Below, piece after piece: positions 22,101 to 34,100 of a stretch of 64,000 bases of DNA (its first letter is position 1; each line of letters begins with the position of its first letter). The notes under the pieces were generated by a model, which saw nothing but the letters and a program-made list of their open reading frames with translations, had not been told where the DNA came from and made no database searches. The translations under genes and the position numbers were made by a program. Source of the stretch: Amphibalanus amphitrite (Eukaryota; Arthropoda; Thecostraca; Balanomorpha; Balanidae). The stretch spans positions 2,108,001-2,172,000 of the forward strand of contig NW_024881506.1 of assembly GCF_019059575.1 (NCBI RefSeq). Direction: 5' to 3'.

Positions 22101-25100
22101 CCAATGAAGAAGGCATGATGAGAAACTTAACTTACATGCCACAGGGCCTCGTCTAACATGTTAACTGGTGGGCCAAATGGCCCACCAGTGACCCGAAATG
22201 GCCCACCAGCCTCAAAGATTTGGCCCACCAGTAATTTTCCGAAAAATCTAAGTTTTCACATTTTTCACATTTCAAATTGAATTAGCAGATCTTATCGTAC
22301 ATTTTCAGGCTGTAAAGTACCCATCGGTGAAAGATATTCTTGTGAAAAAAAACTTCAACCTATTGTTTGCAATATCCTCTTGGGGTAAAAAGTGAAATAT
22401 AGTGGACTACGTGGACTAAGCCTCGGTCACACTCCACCGGATTGGACCAATGGACGAGAAACGGACGGCGTCCGGTGATGTCCGGGGGATGTCCGTTCGT
22501 TTCCGTTGGACGTCCGTTTCTCATCCGTTCATATCCATTCCATGTCCGGTGGTGTCCGGTGTGCTCAACCGGACACCACCGGAACGGATATTAACGGATG
22601 ACAAACGGACGTCCAACGGAAACAAACGGACATCACCGGACGCTGACAGTTCTCGTCCGTTTCTCGTCCGTTGGTCCCATCCGGTGAAGTGTGACCGAGG
22701 CTTTAAATTTTATGCAATAATCGCGAAAGACGTCTGCCTCTGTCAATTACAGATAGTGTCGGCGGCTTCCAGCCGATCGAGGTCTGCGAGAGTTCTTGCA
22801 AGCTTTCCGATCGATCGAGTGGTTGCAGTCACATAAGCATCCGCCGCAGACCAGTCGGTTACAAGAAAAACTACGAATAAAGAACAGACCAGTTCAGACG
22901 GTCGGGGATAAGCCTGCGAGCGATCTCAGACGGCTCGCCGACAGACACGATATAAGCCAGAGTCAAACTAGAGGTAGTGTCGGCGACTTCCAGCCGGTTG
23001 AAGTCTGCGAGCGATATTATGCGTCTTCACGACCGGTATGATGCTTGCAGTCACACATCTGACCAGTTGGACGAATTTTGAACCGTTCACAGTCAGCGTT
23101 CCAAAAATTTCTCATTTGGGCTGAAGATGACACTCAAGAATAAGAATGGATAATTTTCCACTCTCACATTTTGGGTGGCTCGAATTTTCCACTCAGACAC
23201 CGAAGAGAAATCTGAAGTTTGGGACACTGTTCACCAGAAGTAAACGTGTACATAACTTAGTTTTTTTTTTAAAGAAAATATCAGGGTTGCGCAGTGCGCT
23301 TGGGCTTTTGAGTCAATTATTTTCCATGCGACACCAATAGGCCCTTAATGATCATTTTCAGAGATTTTTTTTATAAATTTAGTCCGAATGGTTGAATGGG
23401 TGGATTTGAGGAATCAGAGCCTGCACTAACCATAGCTTGTTGTGCTGACCCTGACCCCACCACCCGATCGCGCAATTCCAGTTGTATTGCAGAATTTAGT
23501 CCGAACGTTTAACGTGCCCTCACGACTGGACACGGCCCCCTCCGCTCACTCACGTTACCTGGCCTCTGTGCGGCCCCTGCCACAGACACGCACGCCATTA
23601 CACGTAGGAGCTAAATGTGGCCGCCCGCACCGGGGCTTGAACCGGGCTCTCACTACCGGCTAAGCGTCGAATTCCGGCGCTTTTATTCACTCGGCCACGA
23701 AGGGGACATTGGGAGATGTTGGGGTTGCTGCTACTTATATACTACTTATATACCATACTTATATACTGCTGCTACTTATATTGCACTTTATATACCAGTA
23801 TAACGCCTTTTGGGGCGACTAACGGAGCGAGCGTGAGGGTGGGCCTTGCACGTGCAAAATTTCGAGGGGGTACCTCTAACTGAATTGAGCACGGCACCCT
23901 ACTAACCGGTCTCTAGCAATATGCCAAATTTGAGCACAATCGGCCCAGCCGTTCTCGAGATCTGGAAGCGGCACCCTGCACGTGCGCACGTGCAAAATGG
24001 GTCCCAACTGACTTGTGCACGGCACCCTGCTAACTGGTCCCTAACCGTGTACCAAATTTGAGCGCCATTGGTCCAGCCGTTCTCGAGATCTGGAAACGAC
24101 CCCTGCACGTGCGCACGTGCAGCAGCACCCCAACTCTGGCACATGGATATGCAGTACCTAGTGGGTGCCTACCTATATGCCAACTTTCAGCACAATCGGC
24201 AAAGTAGTTACCGAGATATTGCAACAATTACATAACGGACACCTCTTCGTTTTGCACGTGGCACGTGCATAAGGGTTCACCCACATGCATCGGGAATAGT
24301 CCAATACTTGGTAGAAGGAATGAAGCTACCGTACAAAAATTACCGCGTGTAAATCGGTCAAGTGGTTGCTGAGATATAAGCCTCGCAAAAGCGTCCGCAC
24401 GGCCGGCCGGCCGCTGATACTCAGAAATTTCCGTTAATCTAAGGAAAGACTCCGCTCGCTTCGCTCGCTCCGTAATAAAGTTGCACTCGTGCTGTTCACA
24501 ATTCCTCCCGATCCACCCAACAACGCCCGATCCCGTCCGACCGCTTCCGAATCTCCGACTAGTCGGCGAGCGATCCACTCACGGCCGTAAGTTATCGTCC
24601 AAAGTTTTATAATCTGCGTCAATATTGTGTGCATACTTGTGCCACGGAATATATAGTCTACGACATGTCGATATGTCGATATGTACTACGATATGTCGTA
24701 GACTATATATTCCGTGCTTGTGCGATTTTATGTGCACCGCGGGAGTATCACCACTGAGAGGGTTGTGGGTCCCTACTCTCTCCTCTCTCTCTGAAGAGTC
24801 GGAGGGGGGGGGGTCGAGCCCCATTTTTTAAACATTTTTTTGAATGCCATCCTGACGTTTTTTTTGCAGAATAAAGTGGCCGAAATCTGGGGAGAAATCG
24901 AAAATTGGGGGGGGGGGCTATGGCTACGAAGGTCAGTCCATGTCGCTGCCCAAGTGGCCCACCAGTCAAAATTCCTTAGCCGAGGCCCTGACATGCCAGG
25001 CTTGGGTCACAGTGATCACATTTCTCTGAGGTTTGAATTAGCATGCTACACGGAACGACGGACGCCTGATGCTGTGCCAAACTACAACAAGGGCAACTAC

Positions 25101-28100
25101 AACCTTTTGAGGGACCTGGTTGGGGAAGTTGATTGGTCGAGGATGCATGATAGCAACGTGCACCAGGCCTACAGCTTCTTCAAGGAATCCCTGCAAGATG
25201 CAATCAAACAATCAATTCCACCAGCAAGGCCCAGGTCACGCAAGAACTTGTACATTAATGGCAGGGCAATGAAGCTCAAAAGGAAGAAGGCTTCTCTGTG
25301 GCGAGCCTATGCACAATCAGGAGATCCCTTCGATTATGCCCAATACTGCCACTGTCGCAACATGCTTCGCAGCCTCACAAGGAAACTTCGAGCTGAATTT
25401 GAACAAAGAATCTCTTCTGAGCTGAAATCCTATCCAAAAGTGTTTTGGAAGTACGCAAACTCGAGGCTGAAAACCAAGCCTGGCATAGAGGACCTGAAGG
25501 ATGAAAATGGTCACCTGTGCACCGATGACACGATGAAGGCTACAGTTTTAAATAACTTCTTCTCTTCAGTATTCATAGACGAAGATCTAGCCGCTGTCCC
25601 AGTCTTGTCTCCCGGGGGCTCACCTGCTGAGGCTGTGGATCTCAATATCACCGAGACCATGGTTGAAAGACTACTGCAAGGTTTGAAAACCTCCAGTTCT
25701 CCCGGCCCGGATGGAATCCACCCGAGAATATTGAAGGAGGCAGCTGGACAGTTGGCTCGGCCCCTCACTATTCTGTTTCAGAAATCCATTGACACTGGGT
25801 CATTACCAGATGATTGGAAGCTTAGCACTGTTGTCCCAATTTTCAAGAAGGGTAGCAGGCAGGAACCAGGCAACTACCGTCCTGTGAGTCTGACTGCCAT
25901 ACCATGCAAGATACTAGAGTCACTCATCAGAGACCATATCATGACTCACCTCACCGCCAACCAACTTCTGCACAGCGACCAGCATGGATTTAGGCCTAGG
26001 CGCTCATGCACCTCTCAGCTCCTGGAAGTGATCGAGGATTGGTCTCTGTGCTTAGAGAATGGAGAACCGGTCGATGCCATATACCTTGATTTTAAAAAAG
26101 CATTTGATTCGGTGCCCCACCAGCGTTTACTGAGCAAGCTGGAGAGCTATGGCATCGCGGGAACTCTCAAGAGATGGATCGCCTCATTCCTTCAAGATCG
26201 CCAGCAACAGGTTGTGGTGAGAGGCTGCTCCTCTCCATGGGCACCAGTCACTAGCGGCGTGCCTCAGGGCTCTGTTCTCGGCCCTACCCTGTTTATATTA
26301 TATATTAATGACCTGCCCAGAGTTGTCGACAGCGCAATCAAGATTTTTGCTGACGACACAAAGATATACCGTAGTGTGTCTCACAGCAGTGGGTCAGAGG
26401 AACTCCAGAGGGATCTTCAGGCGGTCATCACATGGTCTGACAGGTGGCAGCTCCCATTTAACGATGCTAAACGCAGGTCACTTCATGTGGGACCGAGAAA
26501 CCCCTGCCATACCTACAAGATGGGTGGAGCCGAACTAGAGCATACTCGTGCAGAGAAAGATCTTGGAATCTTCCTTGATGATGAGCTGAAGTTCCGCATG
26601 CAAGCCGCTGCAGCATCCTCAAAAGGAAACCAGTTACTTGCTCTCATCAAGCGATCCTTTCTTTGTATCGACAGGGTTACCCTACCCTTGCTGTACAAGA
26701 CACTTGTAAGACCCCACTTAGAGTATGGCAACCTGATATGGGGACCCTTCAACCGAGCCGACCAAAAGTTGATCGAGCGAGTGCAGAGGAGAGCCACAAA
26801 GCTTGTTCAGGACATCAAGCACCTACCATACCAGGAGCGCCTCAAATGCCTGAGCCTGCCATCCCTCTACTACCGAAGGAGAACCTGGGTGACATGATCG
26901 CCATGTACCAGATCTTCAGTGGAGGTTTAGATGTCCAACCTGAGAAATTCTTCACACCTGCCCCTGGAGTTGGTACAAGAGGTCACAACAAGAAGTTGAG
27001 GAAGCCCCAGGCCCAATCAAGAGTCAGAAGACACGCACTTTCAACAAGAGCTGTGAACGACTGGAATGCGCTTCCTCCTTCTGTGATCCTGGCATCCACT
27101 CTCAACCAGTTCAAGGCCAGATTGGACGATCACTGGAACCGAATCAAATACTTCATCCCAGATTAGTATCCACGAGAGTCCTCAGTTCAGGAGCTCGATG
27201 CGAGCGGGACCCTACAGGCCATAGTGGCCATCAAAATTCCCGTATTGGTAAGGTAAGGTAAGGTAAAAACTTCCATTTAATTTTAAGACAAAATATGGCA
27301 CATATTATTCCCCCTGCAATAAGAGCTGACATTTACCGGCTTATCTAATCTTACCTTAATTTGATCAGAATTTGAGACCACTTGACCTTTAGGGAACCGT
27401 TCTCATTGAGCTCTTAGCAATATTTGACATTTCTAACTTTTGTCAGGTATCATTCATGTACCTGATGTGTGCCCAGTGGGCATCCAGTTTTGATTTGAAC
27501 TGCTAAATGGTAGCAGCGTCCGCCGCGACCGTGAGGCGAGTCGTTCCAATTGCTGGCGACCCTAACACTGAACCATTTTCTCCTTGGTCTGGTGTTGGCC
27601 CTGGGCTTCTGGACTTTATGCAAGTAACCTCGAGTATGAACGTCCGTGGCAGCAGTAAATCAATCTTCTGGAGCTAAGTCGACAATTCCATGAAACAGCT
27701 AGTACATTTGTATCATGTCGTCTCGCCGCCGACTATAGAACAGTGAAGGCAGCTTCAGTTCCCGTAGGCGCTCTTCGTAGCGAAGGTGTCTGATTGAAGT
27801 TACCAGGCGCGATGCTCTCCTTTGCACTCGTTCAATCAAAAGGGATCGGCACGATTGAACGGGTCCCATGCCACGTTGCCGAATTAACATTCCACTACCT
27901 ATCTAGCTGGGCCCGCAGGACCAGTCCAGAACTTGGACCAGTCCGGACCGAAAGGGTCTTCGCTGGCCTGTTCCTTGTCATTTCAGTAACTAGGCTGCAT
28001 GTGAATGGTTCTTGTAAGACCAGAAGAAAATTTCTGTTCCCATTTTGAAGTGAATGCATAGGCGTAGGAACAGGGGGGGCCGGGGGGCCATGGCCCCCCC

Positions 28101-31100
28101 ACTTTCGGAGGTGGGGGGGCCAGCAATGTTAACTGGCCCCCCCCCACTTTTTGCTGACTTAAGTGTCTGTCTGTACCTAACCTACCACCCGGTAACTTGA
28201 CAACTATTCAGCTTGCCCTTTAATGAGGATTCCTTTTTGTTTCTACAGCGTTATTGACCGCAATTTCCTTCACTCAATGAAGGAAACCATATCAGAGACA
28301 AGACTGTGAGTCCTGGTGACAGCATTTTGTTGAATACGAGGCGCGGGACAGCGAGCACTAAAAAGGTATAAGCAATACTAAGACAATACTAGCACGGTGC
28401 AGGAGAATGCGTATACAAACGACCAACGCTTGACCTTATCTGCTTGGGGTCGGCATAGTTCGTCAAAGACGTACTAGCTGGGGGCCAGGGTGACCGTGCC
28501 TCAGCCTCGTTTCAAACAGGCTGGGGGCCAGCAATGTCTGTTTCTGCCCCTCCCCCTTCCACTTTCAGTGCAGTGACGGTCGCAGAGGGGGATCAGGGCC
28601 ATGCCCTTCCCCCCTCCAAAGGCTAATCAGGGGGCCATCATATCATTTGGCCCCCCCCCCAAACAACCAATGGGCCCCCATGGGCGTATGGGGCTCTGGC
28701 CCTTATTCGATTGTCACGAGACTCAAGAATCCCACGCTAGCTATTAACAGCTCCCAAACCAGTCTTTGAGGGTCCTACACTGATCTCGGAGGGCCCTTCA
28801 GTGGCGGTCAAACGCCCACATTGACCGCTGAGAACCCACATTGACCTCATTTGAGGGCCCCTAAACCGGCCTCAAGGGCCCAGCCGGCGTCTGAGGGCCT
28901 CACACCGGCCTCTGGTGGCCTCATTTCTGTCTCTGGGGTGCCTTTAGGTGCCTTTGAGGGCCCCGCACTGAATTCTGAAGACCCGATGCCGGCCTCTAAG
29001 GGTCCGCATCGGCCTCTGAGGGTCCACCTTGGCCTGAGGGGTCCAACGCCGGCCCATGCCGGTCTTTTAGGGCCCCACACTGACCTCTAAGGGCCCATGC
29101 TGACCTGTAAGGACCCACATTAGCCTATGAGGCCTTGCACGGGATTCTGAAGACCTGATGCCGGCCTCTGAGGCCCATCTTGGTTTTTGAGGGCCTTCTG
29201 CTGGTCTCTGGGTTCCAACACTGGCCCATGCCGGTATTTTAGGGTCCCACATTGACCTCTAAGGGCCCCGCACTGGATTCCGGAGATCCGATGCCGGTCT
29301 CCAACGGTCCGCATCGGCCTCTGAGGGCCCACCTTGGCCTATGAGGGCCCTCCGCTGGTCTCTAGGTTCCAAGTCCCTCCCATGCCGGTCTGTTACGGCC
29401 CCACACTGACCTCTAAGGGCCCATGCTGGCCTGTAAGGACACGCATTAGTCTCTGAGGGCCTTGCACTGGATTCTGAAGACCCGATGCTGGCCTCTGAGG
29501 CCCATCTTGGTTTTTGAGGGTCTTCTGCTGGCCTCTGGGGTCCAACACCGGCCCATGCCGGCATTTTAGGGTCCCACACTGACCTCTGAGGGCCCATACT
29601 GGCCTGTAAGGACCCACATTAGCCTCTGATGGCCCAAGTCGGCATCTTAAGGTCTCATCCTGCCCTTTGCAGGCCCTGTACTGGTCTCTGAGGGCCTTAA
29701 CCCTCGCCAGCCGGGGGGGGGGGGGTGCCGCCCCTCCATAGTTTTTTTTTCGCGATAGCTCCGAACACGCCGGCGATAGAGAGCTGAAGCTTGGCATATC
29801 TGACCTTTGAATCAAACGGGATCTTTTGACACCAACCGCATTTTCGGGTCAGATCAGGTCACTGACCCATGTGGTCATAAGTGAACCTCTGCACGGTCTT
29901 CAGATGTCGCAACTTCGCAACGCCCTCACTGCCAGAGGAGATTTCACAGGGAAATGAACCTTGGAGGACCTAGTATCCAATAGGAGTCTTTCAACTTGTA
30001 TAATGTATATCTCGGATTTTTCCTAAAGTTCATATGAGGTCAGGTCATTTTCGTGACCTCACCATTAGGTATAAGTCAATGGGGATAAACTGAAAACTTT
30101 TTCTGGCGCCGGGAATGATCGATCTCCAACTATCTCAAGCACACCGAATCGTGATTTCATGCACTCCTTGCAAGGTTCGATGCGTCACTTTTGCAATGTT
30201 GACCTTGCGCGACGTCATTTATGAAGTTATAAGGGTCTTATTAGTTTTTCGTCAATAACTAGGTACCGATCAAATTGAGCTAGCGAGTCGGGAAAGCCAC
30301 CTATGGACTCAAGAAGACCTGCCGAATCGAATGATATGCGACATGACCTCCTTCGACAAATTTCGTGACCTGGGGACGCCGACCTGACCGTGACCCGAGG
30401 TCAACACCCTAAGTTTACCTCACCCAAACAAAAAGTATATCATTCGACGCGCCTGAGAGAGGCGAACACGATGCTGGCAAAATCGCGGCTCTGCGGCCAT
30501 TTTTTGCGAAGTTATTCACCAAAAACGGAACCGTGCCTTGAGGCACTTGACCTGACCTCAGAGGTCACCGGTTTTTGTTTGTTTTGTTGGGTTAGGCCCT
30601 TTCGGTCCAATGAGACCATTTCAGAGCCGGAAGGATGATAGGATATAGGGGGAGACATTGGTCTGGGCAGGCACCCTAGTGAGTCGCCGGGGCTGAGCCC
30701 GTCCAGAGGACAGGCCACCCAGCCCCAAGGCACTCACTGCACCCGGCTACGGGGTGCGCTCCCTCGGGAGCAGCGGTGCCGCTCCAAGGGAGCAGCCCGC
30801 ATGAGATAAAGTTGCCTGTCCAGCCCGGAGGGGGTTGCGGTGTGGAGGAGAAGGATTTCAGTATCCTGAGGATAGAAGCACGGAACGGTGTCAGAGGTCA
30901 CCGGTTGACCTAGGACCATAAAATCGGGTATCGATCTCTGCGTCCCGTAACGGCGCACACGCTCGTTTTACCGCGACGCGCTAGCTCCACCTGGGGCGAA
31001 ACGGCGAGGGGGTCGTACCCGCCGGCCCGCCCCTTCGGCCAGCGCGTATGTAGAAAACCTATAGGACCGGGCCGTGGAGGGTTAAACTGGCCTCTGAAGG

Positions 31101-34100
31101 CCCAGACCGTCTAAAAATCCCACACCGGCCTCTGATAAGTGATAGTCAATCAGCCCAGTTGCAGTGGTCGCTGATATAAAACCTCTTAAAAACGTTATAG
31201 GCCTGGCTGAGCCTAGCTGGGCCGTTCATGCTGATTTTTATAGGTATATTGAAAAGACTCGCTTTGCACGTTTCACGCTTGCTCGTAATGAAAAAGTTGC
31301 TGGATGCCTCTGGAATTTGCATGGGTGCCAACGGCTGCGGAGGTCAGGGGAACGCGTCCATCAGTTTGAGCTTATGGACGGGAGACTCCCTGAAATTTCA
31401 ACCAATTTTTTTTTCTTTTTTTGTCTCGATTTTTTTTTTACCTCTGAGCATGTTTGCGAAAACAAAGTGGCCGAAATCCGAGGAGAAATCGGATTTTGGG
31501 GGTAGGTTAGGTTTTGGACCTCTGGGACCCTGGCCCCCCCACTTTCGAAAACGTTCCTACGCCTATGAGTGAATGAACAATAAATAAAAACATCCATAAT
31601 GCATGACCTAACCTATTCAATTTATCGATGCATGCTGCTGCTGGTTGAGGTGCTGAATGATCTTTTTTGTTTGTTTAAGGTTGGCTGGAGAGTTGCAGAT
31701 CGGGTATTCGACATCAAGCGCCAGTTCGGCACAGTGTTGGATCTTGGGTGCGGAAAAGGATATGTACTCAAACACTTTGACAAGGTGCGTGCTTTCTTTA
31801 TGCCTAGTTAATAATGATATGCATTCGATTTTAGAGATACCTCAAATACATTAATACGTTTCTTTGTGAAAATACGTTTCTCTGGCAAAGAATGATCACC
31901 TTATACGCAGTGGCAATGCTACAGTGTCACCGGACCGAAGGTTTGAAAGAAAGACAAGTAGGAAACAAAATCCAAACGAAAAACAAAATTATGTGACAAA
32001 AAAATATCACACCGCATACCGCGGCATGAACACGTGTCCGGATCTCAGTCTTTCTTAGCATGAAGTCGTAGCAGCTACCCAAACTCTGTCTAATTATTGT
32101 GCTCGCCATCATTTTCCTGTGTCTGTGCAGGACATGGTGGAGAATGTGGTGGCCTGCGAAATGTCCTCGTCTCTGCTGGCTGCCGCACAGTGCCTAGAGG
32201 ACGTCTCATTGCAAAAAATCAACTTCGATGAAGAGGAGCTTCAGTTGGAGGACTCCAGCGTGGATCTGGTCACCAGCAGTCTGAGGTACGTTGTAGGTAG
32301 GTAGGTAGGTGGGTAGGTAGCAGCCTGATGTAGGAAGTAGCATCTTTTCAGACTCGAACTTAAGACAATATCATAACCATTTATGTACTATCTCGATAGG
32401 GTGAATGATGCCCGAAGATATACCTCACATTCATTGACCTGTCCCCACGATTTTACTTGTGTGGTATTTATTAATTGAATATTTTCTGAAAGGTATTATG
32501 CCAGGTCTTTTGATCTAGGTGAGTCGAGGGTGAGTCCATGGATTGATCTGAATTTGCGTCATGTTTGCCACGCTGCCAGAGGACAACTGATCCTCCGAGC
32601 CCAGATTTCGTTCTCAGCGAAAAACGTGACGTTGTGACGTGGCCAACCACGACATTGGGATACTACAATTATAAATCGGTCCTTCAGCCTGAAGATTTAA
32701 AAAACATACCGAAGTGCAATCTGGCCGCTTGAAATATATTATACGAATATTCTGCAAGCTGAGCGTGGTACTCTACAGTCGGGCATATCACGGCCGGATA
32801 CAGATATTGTAGGCCACTGGAAGCTAACATGGACGACACCGCTGACACATCAGATACTTTGTCGGAGGTGGCAGCTACAGCGGCCAGCAGCCCGGAGCCG
32901 GAAGTGGCAGCTACAACGGTAAGCAGCTCGGAGCTGGTGATGGCAGCTGCAGCGGTCAGCAGCCCGGAGCGGGAGCAGCCACCCGTCGCTCCGAGTCAAC
33001 ACATGCAACTGGAGGAGCTGTTTCCAGCTGACGCCTCTTCCGCCGAGAAGATAGAGTTGCTGGTCCGTAGCGAGACAATCTTCTCCGGCCGCTACAGTCC
33101 TGCGGAAGTGCGATGTTTTCTAGCCAGCTTGGGAGAGTGTGATCTGCGTGCTCTGCGCGGTAAGCTTCACGGCGCCCTTACGTCAGGGATCCCAGCCACT
33201 GCTGGGCGTCCGCTGCGTAACCGCCAGGCGGGTAACGTCACCGCCCTGGCCGACGACTGCTGGGAGCTCGGTTACTCTGCAGCGCAGCGCCTTCTCACTC
33301 GCCGCGTCGATTCTGCCGTCTTGAAGCCCGGTGGCCGGCCTCCGCTGCCGCCGCCGGGTTCCGCCGCCGAACCACCGCCAGGTCTGGTTAACGCAGCCAC
33401 CGTGGAGGCTTCTCTGCGTTCTGTAATCGATTCGCAGTTACGAATGGACAGAGAGCTTGAGGACCTTCGTCGTCGTGCTGCCGCCGCCGATGCCCAGCGA
33501 GTCCAAGTCCAGCGGCTTGAAGAGCAGCTGTACGACCTGCAGCGTGCGTGTGCTGATCGGGACGCCAGGATTGACCAGCTGGAGGACCTACTGCGCGATA
33601 TGCTGGACCACCAGTCATCGAACCGGTCAGAGACATATAACCATCTGGTTACCAATACACACGTAAAGCGGGCGAATCCGCCGGCCGCCCAGGTGAGCCA
33701 GGCGAGCCCGCCGGCCGCCCAGATGTCCCATGCGAGCCCGCCGGCCGCCCAGGTGAGCAGTCAGGCGAGCCCATCGGCCGCCCAGGTGACCCAGGCGAGC
33801 CCACCGGCCGCCCAGGCGACCCAGGCGAGCCCACTGACCGCCCAGGTGAGCCCACCGACCGCCCAGGTGAGCCCACCGGACGCCCAGGTGAGCCAGGCGA
33901 GCCCGCCGGCCGCCCAGGATATCGCCGCTGCCATTGACCTCGTTGCCCTCGGTAAAGCCATCGCAGACAGAATCCACTGGCGAGCTGGCGACTCTGATTC
34001 TGAAAATGACGATGAATTGGGCGGGGACGAGCGCTTTGCCAGACGGGATTTTGGGGTTCTGCCAGCGACAGATACACGACGGGCGCAGTACCCACCAGCA

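Larger units (their letters stand above)
22142..24990. mobile_element. hAT-type element H1 inside CR1 ORF2
   Basis: Ends CAGGGCCTCG and CGAGGCCCTG, with an exact 8-base duplication ACATGCCA at 22134-22141 and 24991-24998. Inside each end is a GGTGGGCCA..TGGCCCACC segment. No transposase frame. It carries a palindromic MITE, a duplicated segment, a tRNA-like sequence and one copy of the GCCTTTTGGGGCG repeat. Removing it and one duplication restores the ORF2 frame exactly. Confidence 0.92.
21434..27166 (+). pseudogene. CR1-like LINE ORF2 (endonuclease and reverse transcriptase), interrupted
   Basis: The endonuclease part (to 22141) has [22 protein letters not shown] and [15 protein letters not shown]. 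After the hAT insert the frame resumes at 24999 with [12 protein letters not shown], the SDH catalytic motif, and runs through the reverse transcriptase: [51 protein letters not shown] and [12 protein letters not shown] frameshift near 26885 separates the last domain ([12 protein letters not shown] to FIPD, stop at 27166). No ATG lies between the ORF1 stop and the start of the endonuclease domain. Without the hAT and the one indel the gene would be intact, so the copy is fairly young. Confidence 0.87.
19690..27268 (+). mobile_element. CR1-like LINE, nearly full length, split by a hAT element
   Basis: A 5'UTR of about 200 bases, ORF1, ORF2 with endonuclease and reverse transcriptase, and a 3' tail ending in (GGTAA)n at 27242-27268. 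The left edge is approximate. A PHD-type finger in ORF1 and FADD in the RT fit invertebrate CR1-clade elements. The hAT insertion at 22142-24990 accounts for about 2.85 kb. Confidence 0.85.
28057..31567. mobile_element. hAT-type element H2 with nested insert
   Basis: Ends CATAGGCGTAGGAAC and GTTCCTACGCCTATG, with the exact 8-base duplication AGTGAATG at 28049-28056 and 31568-31575. Long G/C runs follow each end. No transposase was seen; it holds a long minisatellite and the nested TTAA element T4. Confidence 0.88.
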
